A DNA stretch of 64,000 bases from Actinoplanes philippinensis. GTDB lineage: Bacteria; Actinomycetota; Actinomycetes; Mycobacteriales; Micromonosporaceae. The stretch spans positions 372,001 to 436,000 of the forward strand of contig NZ_FONV01000002.1 in assembly GCF_900113015.1 (NCBI RefSeq). Direction: 5' to 3'. The translations under genes were made by a program, and so were the position numbers. Of the stretch, positions 23,880 through 32,525 are shown in pieces (position 1 is the stretch's first letter; every line of letters starts with the position of its first letter). The notes under the pieces were generated by a model that was not told the origin of the DNA, made no database searches, and saw nothing but the letters and a program-made list of their open reading frames with translations.

Positions 23880-24506
23880 ATGACCAACTACGCCCGCAGT
23901 GAGCGGGAGCAGCTCGCCGACCTGCTGGCCGGCACCGGGCCGGACGCTCCGACGCTCTGCGAGGGGTGGACGACCCGGGATCTGGCCGCGCACCTCGTGG
24001 TCCGGGACCGGCGGCCCGACTCGGCTCTCGGCCTCCTGATCAAGCCGCTCGCCGGGCGTGGGGAGCGGATCCGGCTGGCCCGGGCGGCGCTGCCGTACCA
24101 GGAGTTGATCGGCCAGGTGCGCAACCCGCCGGTCTGGAGCCCGATCAGCAATCCGCTCGTCGAGCCGCTGACGAACACGATGGAGATGTTCATCCATCAC
24201 GAGGACGTGCGCCGCGGCGACGGTCAGTGGGAGCCGCGCACGCTGGACCGCGGCCTGGAGACCACCCTGTACCGCAATCTCAAGCTGATCGTCCGGGGTT
24301 CGCTGGCCCGGCTGCGGATCAGCGCCGAGGTCGAGGCGACCGGGTTCCCGCCGATCCGGGTCGGCGACGATCCGGTGGCCCGGATCACCGGCGACGCGGG
24401 TGAGCTGGCGGTCTTCTTCTTCGGCCGGCAGCGGGCCGCACGGGTCGCCATCGACGGCGCTCCGGAGATCGCCGAGCGTCTGCGCACCGCACGCCTCGGC
24501 GTCTGA
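23880..24506 (+). CDS. TIGR03085 family protein (maleylpyruvate isomerase-like)
   Basis: The 208-residue protein resembles the mycothiol-dependent maleylpyruvate isomerase N-terminal/DinB four-helix family. The N-terminal ERE-QLADLL...GPDAPTLCEGWTTRDLAAHLVVRDRR (about 8-50) and the EMFIHHEDVRRG segment near 102 supply the His residues that bind metal in this fold. Family members are actinobacterial and mostly uncharacterised, some being thiol transferases. The ATG at 23880 is the first start in a frame with normal codon use. It is divergent from the ABC exporter. Confidence 0.85.
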   Translation: MTNYARSEREQLADLLAGTGPDAPTLCEGWTTRDLAAHLVVRDRRPDSALGLLIKPLAGRGERIRLARAALPYQELIGQVRNPPVWSPISNPLVEPLTNTMEMFIHHEDVRRGDGQWEPRTLDRGLETTLYRNLKLIVRGSLARLRISAEVEATGFPPIRVGDDPVARITGDAGELAVFFFGRQRAARVAIDGAPEIAERLRTARLGV

Positions 24507-24571
24507 TTGGACCGTCCGGACAGCCCGGAATTGGCTCGATCTCCACGCCAATGCGCCCGTAGGTTCGTGCC

Positions 24572-25873
24572 ATGACCGCTCGTACCGACCTGTCCGTCAC
24601 CCAGGGCGCCGCGCTCTCCGTCGGCGCCGTCCTGGGCACCGGGCTGATCTCCCTGCCCGCGCTCGCCGCCGACGCGGCCGGGCCGGCGTCCCTGGTGGCC
24701 TGGCTCGCCCTGATCGCGCTCTCCGCCCCGCTGGCCTGGACGTTCGCGGCCCTGGGCGCCCGCTATCCGGACGCCGGCGGGGTCTCCACCTATGCGGGCA
24801 TGGCGTTCGGCCCGCGGGTGGCGGCGGCGGTCGGGTGGACCTTCTACTTCGCGGTCCCGCTCGGCTCACCGGTGGCGGTGGCGTTCACCGGCGGGTACGT
24901 CTCCGACGTCCTCGGTGGCGGCCGGGGCACCGAGTTCGCCACGTTCCTGGTGATCGTCGGTACGGCGTACGTCATGAACTGGTTCGGTCTGCGCATCTCC
25001 GGCCGGGTCCAGGTGGTCCTCTCGCTCTCGCTGGCGACCATGCTGGTGGTGACCGTGCTGGCCGCGCTGCCGCACCTGAACCTCGATCACCTCACCCCGT
25101 TCGCCCCGCACGGCTGGTCCGGGATCGGCGCCGCCGCCGCCCTGCTGGTCTGGGGTTTCGCCGGCTGGGAGGCGCTGTCGTCGCTGTCCGGGGAGTATCG
25201 GAACCCGCGCCGTGACGTGCCCCGGGCCACGCTCGTCGCGGTCGCCGTCGTCGGTGTGCTCTACCTGGCCGTGGCTGCGGTCAGCGTGCTCGCGCTGGGC
25301 CCGGCGCTGGCCGGCAGCCGGGCGCCGCTGGCCGATCTGCTCGCCATCGGGCTGGGCGGCCCGGTGCGGGCGCTGACCGCGGTGATCGCCGTGGTGCTGA
25401 CGCTCGGCGCGGTGAACGCCTACTTCGCCGGGTCGAGCCGGCTCGGGGTGGCGCTGGCGAAGGAGGGCGCGCTGCCGGCCCGGGTGTTCGGCGCGCAGCG
25501 GCGCTCGCTGACCTTCATCTTCGTGGCCGGGATCGGGTGTGTGCTGCTGCCGCTGGACCTGCACACCGCCGCCCTGCTGACGACCGGCTGCTTCACCCTG
25601 GTCTACGTGATCGGCACGGCGGCGGCGCTGCGGCTGCTGACCGGCGTGTGGCCGCGGATCGTCGCCGGGACCGCGTTCGTGGCGGTGCTCGGGCTGCTCT
25701 GGCTGAACGGGCTGCCCGCCCTGCTGAGCCTGGTCATCGCCGGCGGCTCGCTGGCCTATCAGGCGATCAGCCGGCCGAGCAGGTCCAGACCCTCGTCGAT
25801 CAGCGCCGGCTCGGCCGCGCCGAACCCGACGACCAGCCCGGCCTGTCTCAGCTCGTCCGGCCCGCCGGAGTAG
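24572..25873 (+). CDS. APC family amino acid permease
   Basis: The 433-residue membrane protein has about 11-12 helices. The N-terminal APC helix 1 break is seen as GAALSVGAVLGTGLISLPALAA (residues about 11-32), with unwound glycines typical of amino acid transporters. It resembles the YjeH/amino-acid efflux branch, but the substrate is not certain. The last 38 residues (from SRPSRSR) are hydrophilic, Ser/Pro-rich and encoded antisense to the conserved end of the MocR gene, giving a 115-base convergent overlap. A frame shift or natural tail extension could explain this. Confidence 0.88.
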   Translation: MTARTDLSVTQGAALSVGAVLGTGLISLPALAADAAGPASLVAWLALIALSAPLAWTFAALGARYPDAGGVSTYAGMAFGPRVAAAVGWTFYFAVPLGSPVAVAFTGGYVSDVLGGGRGTEFATFLVIVGTAYVMNWFGLRISGRVQVVLSLSLATMLVVTVLAALPHLNLDHLTPFAPHGWSGIGAAAALLVWGFAGWEALSSLSGEYRNPRRDVPRATLVAVAVVGVLYLAVAAVSVLALGPALAGSRAPLADLLAIGLGGPVRALTAVIAVVLTLGAVNAYFAGSSRLGVALAKEGALPARVFGAQRRSLTFIFVAGIGCVLLPLDLHTAALLTTGCFTLVYVIGTAAALRLLTGVWPRIVAGTAFVAVLGLLWLNGLPALLSLVIAGGSLAYQAISRPSRSRPSSISAGSAAPNPTTSPACLSSSGPPE

Positions 25874-27174
25874 GCGGCCAGGTCCTCCAGGGCGAGCCCG
25901 CGCCGGCGGGCCGCCGCCAGGATCGCCGCGCTGTCCCGGCCCGGGGGCCGCAGCAGCGCGGTGACGTGCAGTCCCGCGGCGGTAGGGATGACGTCGAGCG
26001 CCGGGATCCGGGCCAGTCCCGCGGTGACCCGGGCGTGCCGGTCCTGGTACGCGCGACCGGCCCGCCGCACGTGCCGGGCGAACAGCCCCTCGTCGATGAA
26101 CCGGGCCAGCGCCGCCTGCACAGCCGTCTGCCCGTGGGCGTCGCCGATCTGCCGCGCGGCCACGACGGCGGGCCGCAGACCGGGCGGCGCCAGCACGAAC
26201 CCGGTCCGCATGGCGGGCATCATGCTCTTGGAGAAGGTGCCCACGTAGAGCACCCGGCCGCTCCGGTCGAGCGTGCAGAGCGGCTCCAGCGGGCGCGCCG
26301 AGAAGCGGAACTCGCTGTCGTAGTCGTCCTCGACGATCGCCACCGACCGCTTCCCGGCCCATTCCAGCAGCTCCCGGCGGCGGGCCAGGCTCATCACCCG
26401 GCCCAGCGGGAACTGGTGCGACGGGGTCACGTAGACCAGCCGGGCCCGGTCCGGCAGCGCCGACACGACCAGGCCCTCGTCGTCCACGGGCACGCCGGCC
26501 ACGCGTACGCCCAGGGCGGTGAACAGCCGGCGGGCCGGCGGGTATCCGGGGTCCTCGACGGCGGCCACGTCACCGGGGCGCAGCAGCACCCGGGCGATCA
26601 GGTCGAGGGCGTGCTGCGCGCCGTTGGTGACCACGACGTCGCCGGCGGTGGCGTGCACCGACCGGGCGTACCCCAGATAGCGCGCGATCGCCTCGCGCAG
26701 CGCCGGATGGCCGGACGGCTCGGCGTAGGTTCCCGGCCCGTTGGCGCCCAGCCGCAGCTCGGCGGCGACCAGGCGGCGCCACGTGTCGAACGGGAACAGC
26801 CGGGCGTCCGGGATCCCGGTGCGGAAGTCGTACCGGGGCGGCGGCTCCTCGCCGCTGGTCGGCAGCGGGGTCAGCGACCAGCCGGGATGCGGTCGCAGCG
26901 GGCCGGCGGCGGCGCGCCGGGTCACCGCCGGCCGGGGCGCGCCGGCGGTGACGAACGTGCCGGCGCCGACCCGCGCGGTCAGGAACCCCTCGGCGGTCAG
27001 CCGCTCGTAGGCGCCGGCGACGCTGCCCCGGGAGACTCCCAGGTCGGCGGCGAGCACCCGGGTGGACGGCAGCCGGTGCCCGGCCGGGGCGCGCCCGTCC
27101 AGGATGGCGGCACGCAGCGCCCGGTAGACGGCGGCGGTCCGGCCACCGGGACGCCCGTCGAGACTCAGCTCCAC
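25759..27174 (-). CDS. MocR-type (GntR/aminotransferase) transcription regulator
   Basis: The 471-residue regulator fuses an N-terminal GntR winged helix (about 12-80, with RLPSTRVLAADLGVSRGSV) to a fold-type I aminotransferase domain. The PLP lysine lies in GTFSKSMMPAMRTGF near 315. MocR proteins such as PdxR and GabR sense PLP or PLP adducts of an effector. The start is GTG 27174, which overlaps the end of the PfkB gene by 10 bases, so the kinase and regulator form an operon. The target could be its own operon or the convergent permease. Confidence 0.9.
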   Translation of the reverse strand: MELSLDGRPGGRTAAVYRALRAAILDGRAPAGHRLPSTRVLAADLGVSRGSVAGAYERLTAEGFLTARVGAGTFVTAGAPRPAVTRRAAAGPLRPHPGWSLTPLPTSGEEPPPRYDFRTGIPDARLFPFDTWRRLVAAELRLGANGPGTYAEPSGHPALREAIARYLGYARSVHATAGDVVVTNGAQHALDLIARVLLRPGDVAAVEDPGYPPARRLFTALGVRVAGVPVDDEGLVVSALPDRARLVYVTPSHQFPLGRVMSLARRRELLEWAGKRSVAIVEDDYDSEFRFSARPLEPLCTLDRSGRVLYVGTFSKSMMPAMRTGFVLAPPGLRPAVVAARQIGDAHGQTAVQAALARFIDEGLFARHVRRAGRAYQDRHARVTAGLARIPALDVIPTAAGLHVTALLRPPGRDSAAILAAARRRGLALEDLAAYSGGPDELRQAGLVVGFGAAEPALIDEGLDLLGRLIA

Positions 27175-28040
27175 CGGGTGTCGAGCTCGGCGCGGCCGAT
27201 GAACGCTCCCGCGCCGACCGGGGCGGTGCACGCGTACGCCCCGGCGATCACCCCACGGCCGAGGCAGGCGTCGTCGTCCGCCCCGGCCGCCCAGGCGCTG
27301 AGGAACGCCGCGGCGAACGCGTCCCCGGCCCCGTTGGTGTCGACGACCGGCGCGCCCGGGTCGGCCGCGTCCCGGTGCGTCACCCCGTCCCGGGTGTGCA
27401 GGTCGGCGCCCGCGCCACCACGGGTGACGACCACCCGGGACGCCACACCCTCGGCGAGGATGCGTGCGGGCGCCCCGTCGGCGAGCTGGACGCCGCTGAC
27501 GAAGACCAGGTCGGCGCCGAGGGCGAAGTCGAGGTGGTGCGGGTTGTCGCCGTCCCAGTCGTGCAGGTCGGTGGAGACGGTCACGCCGGCCGCCCGCAGC
27601 GCCGGGATCAGGTGCCGGGCCCAGTCCACGATCGTCACGTGGACGTGCCGGACCCCGGCGGGCAGCGGGCTGTAGTACTCCTCGGGGAGCCGGTACCCGG
27701 GGACGTCGCGCCCGTCGTACAGGGAGAGCCGCCGCCCGTCCGGGCTCATCAGGTTGACCGCCCGGCGGGTGCCGGCCGGGGCGGGCGCGGCACGCAGGCC
27801 GATCCCCCATCGGGCGAACGCCGCCCGCACCCGGCCACCCAGCTCGTCGTCACCGACCGTGTCGATCACCGAGACCCGCTCACCGAGCGCGTGCAGGCCG
27901 AGCGCCACGCAGGTGCCGGTGTGCGAGACGTGGTCCTCGATCGGGCCCCGGGGACGGGCCGAGTCGGCGCCGAGCACCGGGAGGCCCGCCACCGGCACCA
28001 CCGTGTCGACACCCGTGCCGCCGACCACCAGAAAAGTCAT
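27165..28040 (-). CDS. PfkB family sugar/nucleoside kinase
   Basis: The 291-residue ribokinase-like enzyme phosphorylates a small alcohol group with ATP. The N-terminal GGTGVDTVVPV, the central GDDELGGRVRAAFARWG and the C-terminal DTNGAGDAFAAAFL (anion hole and catalytic Asp, near 245) define the family. The substrate is not set by sequence. The link to a PLP-binding regulator makes a vitamin B6 or sugar substrate possible, but this is speculation. I chose the ATG at 28040 over a TTG at 28049. Confidence 0.88.
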   Translation of the reverse strand: MTFLVVGGTGVDTVVPVAGLPVLGADSARPRGPIEDHVSHTGTCVALGLHALGERVSVIDTVGDDELGGRVRAAFARWGIGLRAAPAPAGTRRAVNLMSPDGRRLSLYDGRDVPGYRLPEEYYSPLPAGVRHVHVTIVDWARHLIPALRAAGVTVSTDLHDWDGDNPHHLDFALGADLVFVSGVQLADGAPARILAEGVASRVVVTRGGAGADLHTRDGVTHRDAADPGAPVVDTNGAGDAFAAAFLSAWAAGADDDACLGRGVIAGAYACTAPVGAGAFIGRAELDTRWS

Positions 28041-28110
28041 GCCGGACAACCTAATGCCACCTGACTAGGATGGGGTTGATCCGGACTCTAGCCGTGTTGC
28101 CGCCCGCGCA

Positions 28111-28136
28111 TTACTCTGCGGTAACACTTACGTTAC
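28111..28136. promoter_or_regulatory. Overlapping TTAC/GTAAC inverted repeats before fadD
   Basis: TTAC (28111-28114) pairs with GTAA (28121-28124), and GTAAC (28121-28125) pairs with GTTAC (28132-28136). These AT-rich palindromes lie 35-60 bases before the acyl-CoA synthetase start and may bind a TetR-type fatty-acid regulator. Confidence 0.35.
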
Positions 28137-28170
28137 GTACCCCCCGTGAATGGTTGAAGGCGGCGCTCGA

Positions 28171-29994
28171 ATGGCTCTCGAGGTTCCCTACCGGTCCATC
28201 CCCGACATGCTCTTCCAGCGCGTGGCCAAGACACCGGACGCGAAGGCCCTGGCCGGGCCCAACGCGGACGACAGCGGGCCGGCGTGGCTGACCTGGCGGC
28301 AGGTCGGCGAGCGCACCCGGGCGATCGGCGCCGGCCTGCGTGAGCTGGGCGTCGGCCTGGAGGACCGGGTGGCGATCCTGTCCAACACCCGGCTCGAGTG
28401 GATCCTGGTCGACCTCGGCATCAACGTCGCCGGCGCGGCCGCCACCACCGTCTACCCGACCACCGAGCCGGAGGACACGTCGTTCATCGTGTCCGACTCC
28501 GGGTCGAAGATCCTGGTCGCGGAGAATGCGAAGCAGGCCCTGAAGATCTCCGGCGCGACGACCGCGGTGACGAAGGTGGTGCTGATCGACGGCCCCGCCG
28601 ACGCCGGCGCCACGCCGCCGCAGATCACCCTGGCCGAGCTGGAGCAGCTCGGCGCCGAGGCCCTCACCCGTGAGCCGAGCCTGATCGACGACGTGGTGGC
28701 CCAGCTCGGGCCGGACAATGTGGCCACCCTCATCTACACCTCCGGCACCACCGGCCGGCCCAAGGGCGTCGAGCTGCTGCACCGCGGCTGGACGTGGGAG
28801 GGCGTCGCCCAGGAGGACCTCGGCCTCTTCTCGCCGACCGACCTGCACTACCTGTGGCTGCCGATGTCGCACGCGTTCGGCAAGACGCTGCTCTGCGGCA
28901 TCCTGCACGTGGGCGTGCCGACCTACGTCGACGGCCGGGTCGACAAGCTGATCGACCTGCTCGCGGTGATCCGGCCGAGCCTGATGTGTGCCCCGCCGCG
29001 CATCTACGAGAAGGTCTACAACAAGACCGTCACCAGCGGCCTGGGCGGCACCGGCCTGAAGCCGAAGATCTTCAGCTGGGCGGTCGCGACCGGCAAGAAG
29101 CGGGTGGCTTTCCAGCAGGCGGGCAAGCCGGTCCCGGCGGGTCTCGCGTTCCAGTACTCGATCGCCGAGAAGCTGGTCTTCTCCAAGCTGCAGGCCAGGC
29201 TGGGCGGCAACATCAAGGTGCTGGTCAGCGGCTCGGCGGCGCTCAGCCGGGACATCTCCGAGTTCTTCGCCGCGGCGAACCTGCCGATCCTCGAGGGCTA
29301 CGGCATGACCGAGGCCTGTGCCGCCAACTTCGTCAACCGCAACGGCAAGCTGCGGATCGGCACGGTCGGCCAGCCGCTCGGCGACCTCGAGGTCCGCATC
29401 GACACCGACGGCGAGGTGCTGATGCGCGGCGCCCCGGTGATGCGCGGCTACCACAACCTGCCGGAGGCCACCGCTGAGGCGTTCACCGAGGACGGCTTCC
29501 TGCGCACCGGCGACATCGGCGAACTCGACGCCGACGGGTATCTGAAGATCACCGACCGCAAGAAGGACCTGGTCAAGACCTCGGGCGGCAAGTTCATCGC
29601 CCCGTCGGCGATCGAGGGCTCGTTCAAGGCGGTCTGCCCGTACACCTCGCAGGCGGTCGTCATCGGCCAGAACCGCAACTTCGTCACCATGCTGATCGCC
29701 CTCGACGAGGACGCGATCACCACGTGGGCGTCCTCGGGCCCGCTGGCCGGCAAGAGCTACGCCGAGATCGTCGCCGCGCCGGAGACGCACGCGCTGGTCG
29801 AGGGCTACATCGCCGAACTCAACGCGAAACTGAACCGCTGGGAGACGATCAAGAAGTTCGCGATCCTCCCGCGCGACCTCAGCATCGAGGCCGGCGAGGT
29901 CACCCCGTCCATGAAGATCAAGCGCCGCAGCGTCGAAACCAACTTCGCCGCCCAGATCGACACCATGTATGCGGGCAGCCTCGCCCAGATCTGA
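28171..29994 (+). CDS. Long-chain fatty acid-CoA ligase
   Basis: This 607-residue AMP-forming synthetase activates fatty acids as acyl-AMP and then acyl-CoA. The P-loop-like motif TLIYTSGTTGRPKGVEL lies near residues 188-204. The Y-G-MTE segment (EGYGMTEACA) lies near 376, and the adenylate-binding TGDIGELDADGYLKITDRKKDL lies near 445. It matches the FadD15/FAA-type long-chain branch. I chose ATG 28171 (MALEVPYRS), with AAGGCGG upstream; ATG 28150 would add seven residues. A strong terminator follows, so it is probably monocistronic. Confidence 0.93.
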   Translation: MALEVPYRSIPDMLFQRVAKTPDAKALAGPNADDSGPAWLTWRQVGERTRAIGAGLRELGVGLEDRVAILSNTRLEWILVDLGINVAGAAATTVYPTTEPEDTSFIVSDSGSKILVAENAKQALKISGATTAVTKVVLIDGPADAGATPPQITLAELEQLGAEALTREPSLIDDVVAQLGPDNVATLIYTSGTTGRPKGVELLHRGWTWEGVAQEDLGLFSPTDLHYLWLPMSHAFGKTLLCGILHVGVPTYVDGRVDKLIDLLAVIRPSLMCAPPRIYEKVYNKTVTSGLGGTGLKPKIFSWAVATGKKRVAFQQAGKPVPAGLAFQYSIAEKLVFSKLQARLGGNIKVLVSGSAALSRDISEFFAAANLPILEGYGMTEACAANFVNRNGKLRIGTVGQPLGDLEVRIDTDGEVLMRGAPVMRGYHNLPEATAEAFTEDGFLRTGDIGELDADGYLKITDRKKDLVKTSGGKFIAPSAIEGSFKAVCPYTSQAVVIGQNRNFVTMLIALDEDAITTWASSGPLAGKSYAEIVAAPETHALVEGYIAELNAKLNRWETIKKFAILPRDLSIEAGEVTPSMKIKRRSVETNFAAQIDTMYAGSLAQI

Positions 29995-30009
29995 CACCCG
30001 ATCCACTCC

Positions 30010-30045
30010 AGGCCGGCGGCCCTCTCACGGTCCGCCGGCCTTTTT
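30010..30045 (+). terminator. Rho-independent terminator of fadD
   Basis: GGCCGGCGG (30011-30019) pairs with CCGCCGGCC (30032-30040), followed by TTTTT (30041-30045). It lies 16 bases past the stop and is the most canonical terminator in the window. Confidence 0.9.
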
Positions 30046-31011
30046 CAACCCCGTTGTGGTACGCCGTGGGCCCTCCCCCGCCGAACCACACCTCCCCACC
30101 CACGCCGCGACGCAGGTGTTGCCTCCCGCACACACCGCGCCTCACGCGCCAGGCGGTCCCGCGCGCTTCCCGACGCCCGGCCCCATCAGCGCCGACGTGC
30201 GGTTTCGCCGCCCGCAGCGCACGAGATTGCGCTTGGCCGGCCGGAGACCTCACTCCCGGAGGTTCCCGGAGTTCGCGTCTTCCCGGCAGCACACCGTCGA
30301 CCCAGCAGAGCTACGGCATTGCGGTCCCCGAAGGCTGGCCGGTCGCCCGTCCCGGGTCGCTGTCGCGAGGAGATCACCATCAGCGCTGCTGCGGCCTCGG
30401 CGGTACCGCAGGAATGCCACAGTGGCTTCCCGCAGCTCGAGCGGCACGCCAGCAACGCCAAAACGGCCCGGAAGCAGCCGCCACGTGCCGCTACACAACG
30501 AGTCGACACCCGGAAGCAGCCATACCGTGCCGCTGGATGGTCGGGCGACGCGCGAAGGCAGCCGTCACGCGCCGCCGGACGATCGGACGACGCGCGAACG
30601 CAGCCATCACGCGCCGCCGGACGATCGGACGACGCGCGAACGCAGCCATCACGCGCCGCCGGACGATCGGACGACGCGCGAACGCAGCCATCACGCGCCG
30701 CCGGACGATCGGACGACGCGCGAACGCAGCCATCACGCGCCGCCGGACGATCGGACGACGCGCGAACGCAGCCATCACGCGCCGCCGGACGATCGGACGA
30801 CGCGCGAACGCAGCCATCACGCGCCGCCGGGCAATCGGACGACGCGCGAAGGCAGCCGTCACGCGCCGCCGGACGATCGGGCGACGCGGGTGCGGACCGT
30901 GCCGCCGGACGATCGTTTCTGCCTCTCCGGGTTCTCGGGCTCGACCGCGTGGCTCACCGGAAATCCACCAGCTCGCCGGCGGAGGACAGTGACGTCGACC
31001 GCGAAGAGTGG
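30046..31011. other. 966-base gene-free gap with a repeat array
   Basis: The stretch lies between the fadD terminator and the end of the convergent yczR. Several long frames are open on both strands because the 42-bp array has no stops in any frame and the GC content is high. None shows the strong GC3 bias of neighbouring genes, a ribosome binding site or a recognisable domain. I therefore call no gene. Outside the array (30451-30906) I see no structure. Confidence 0.55.
30451..30906. repeat. 42-bp tandem repeat array (minisatellite), about 11 units
   Basis: Units of exactly 42 bases start at 30577, 30619, 30661, 30703, 30745 and 30787. Six of them are essentially identical, each beginning GGACGATCGGACGACGCGCG. 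The flanking units at 30535, 30829 and 30871 carry a few changes. Two further units at 30451 and 30493 are more diverged but still in register (27 of 42 bases match for the latter). Each core unit contains the palindrome CGATCG once. The period equals 14 codons and also four turns of B-DNA at 10.5 bp per turn. Confidence 0.92.
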
Positions 31012-32466
31012 CTAAGTGATGACCACCGGGGTGCGCCACGTCGGGCGGGCGGCGTGGTCGAGGTCGTGGCGGACGGAGGCGATGCGGCGGACCGCCTCGG
31101 CCAGGTCGTCGGCGGGCAGGGTGAACGGCAGGCGGAGGAACCGTTCGAGGGTGCCGTCGAGGCCGAAGCGGGGGCCGGGCGCGAGCCGCACGCCGACGTC
31201 CTCGGCGGCGCGGGACAGGGCGCTGGAGATGGGCCCGTCCAGCTCGGCCCAGAGGGTGACCCCGCCGCGGGGCACGACGAAACGCCACTCGGGGAGCTGC
31301 TCCCGCAGCGTGGTGACCAGGGTGTCGCGGCGGAACCGCAGCTGGGCCCGGCGGGCGGCGACGATCTCGTCGGCGTTGCGGAGCAGGTGGACGGCGACGA
31401 GCTGTTCGAGGACGGGGCTGGCCATGTCGACGCCGACGCGGATGGCGGCGAGCCGTTGCACGAGCGGCGCGGAGGCGCGGACCCAGCCGATGCGGAGGCC
31501 GCCCCAGTACGCCTTGCTCATCCCGCCGATCGACGTGACCCGGGAGTGCCGGTCGAAGACGGCGACGGGTGGCGGCATGGCCGTGTCGTCGAGGGGCAGG
31601 TCCACGAAGGACTCGTCGACGATCAGGTCGGCGCCGGTGGAGTGGGCCGTGGCCACGAGACGTTCGCGCAGTTCGGTGGGCATGAGATGGCCGGTCGGGT
31701 TGTGGAACTCGGGTATCACGTACGTCATGCGGGGTTTGATCTGGCGCAGCGCGCCGAGGAGCATCTCGCCGTCCCACCCGTCCTCGATGTCGAGGCCGTG
31801 GGTGCTGATCCGGGCGCGGCGTGCGGCGAGCGCGGCGAGCGCGTTGGGGTAGGTCGGCGTCTCGACGAGGACCGGCGCGCCGACCGGGACGGAGAGTCGC
31901 AGCACCAGGTCGAGGGCCTGCTGGGTGCCGCTGGTGATGAGGATCTGCTCGGCGGAGGTGGGCACGCCGCGGGCGGTGTACGCGTCGGCGACGGCGGCGC
32001 GCAGCTCGGGCAGGCCGGTCGGGTGGTATCCGGCGCTGCCGAGGTATCGCGGCAGGTCGTCGGCGGCGGCGCGGGCGGCGGGGACGAGATCGACGGGTGC
32101 GGCGGAGGCGGCGCAGCCGAGGTCGATCATGTCGAGGTCGTCGTCGGGGGTCCACAGGCCGGACGAGGCGACCCGGTGCCCGTGGGGCAGGGTGGTCCAG
32201 CTGCCGGCGCCGCGGCGGCTGGCCAGGTGGCCGGTCTCGCGCAGGGCACGGTAGGCGGCGGACACGGTGGTACGGCTGATGGTGAGGGCTTCGGCGAGCT
32301 CGCGCTCGGCGGGGAGGCGGACGCCGAGGGCGAGCCGGCCGTCGGAGAGCAGGCCGCGGACGGCGCCGGCGAGGGCCGCATAGTCGGGGCTGCGCCGACG
32401 GCCGGGCAGGGCGTGCCACCGGCCGAGCAGGCGGGCCAATTGGTCTCCACGAACCGACGTCGTCAT
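31012..32466 (-). CDS. yczR: MocR-type regulator YczR
   Basis: The 484-residue protein joins a GntR winged helix (about 25-95, RLPAERELAEALTISRTTVSAAYRAL) to an aminotransferase-like PLP domain with the lysine in SIGGMSKAYWGG near 317. The divergent neighbour yczE encodes the membrane protein that gives the YczR subgroup its name, so the assignment rests on both sequence type and context. The start is ATG 32466, with GGAGG 5 bases upstream. It probably controls yczE and itself through repeats in the 59-base intergenic region. Confidence 0.88.
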   Translation of the reverse strand: MTTSVRGDQLARLLGRWHALPGRRRSPDYAALAGAVRGLLSDGRLALGVRLPAERELAEALTISRTTVSAAYRALRETGHLASRRGAGSWTTLPHGHRVASSGLWTPDDDLDMIDLGCAASAAPVDLVPAARAAADDLPRYLGSAGYHPTGLPELRAAVADAYTARGVPTSAEQILITSGTQQALDLVLRLSVPVGAPVLVETPTYPNALAALAARRARISTHGLDIEDGWDGEMLLGALRQIKPRMTYVIPEFHNPTGHLMPTELRERLVATAHSTGADLIVDESFVDLPLDDTAMPPPVAVFDRHSRVTSIGGMSKAYWGGLRIGWVRASAPLVQRLAAIRVGVDMASPVLEQLVAVHLLRNADEIVAARRAQLRFRRDTLVTTLREQLPEWRFVVPRGGVTLWAELDGPISSALSRAAEDVGVRLAPGPRFGLDGTLERFLRLPFTLPADDLAEAVRRIASVRHDLDHAARPTWRTPVVIT

Positions 32467-32481
32467 AGCCACCTCCGATGA

Positions 32482-32510
32482 ATTGGCACTTTAGCATTGG
32501 CTGATTGGCA
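32482..32510. promoter_or_regulatory. Three ATTGGC(A/T) repeats, likely YczR operator
   Basis: ATTGGCA (32482-32488), ATTGGCT (32496-32502) and ATTGGCA (32504-32510) are direct repeats in the yczR-yczE divergent region. MocR regulators typically bind directly repeated half-sites, so this is the obvious YczR target. Confidence 0.65.
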
Positions 32511-32525
32511 TCAAGAGTGGCTGTC

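Noticed and set aside
30577..30828. CRISPR array
   Set aside because: Units are directly adjacent with no unique spacers, and no cas genes are present.
30319..32481. Large repeat protein crossing the 42-bp array
   Set aside because: Most of the frame is antisense to yczR, and the array part lacks coding bias and a ribosome binding site.
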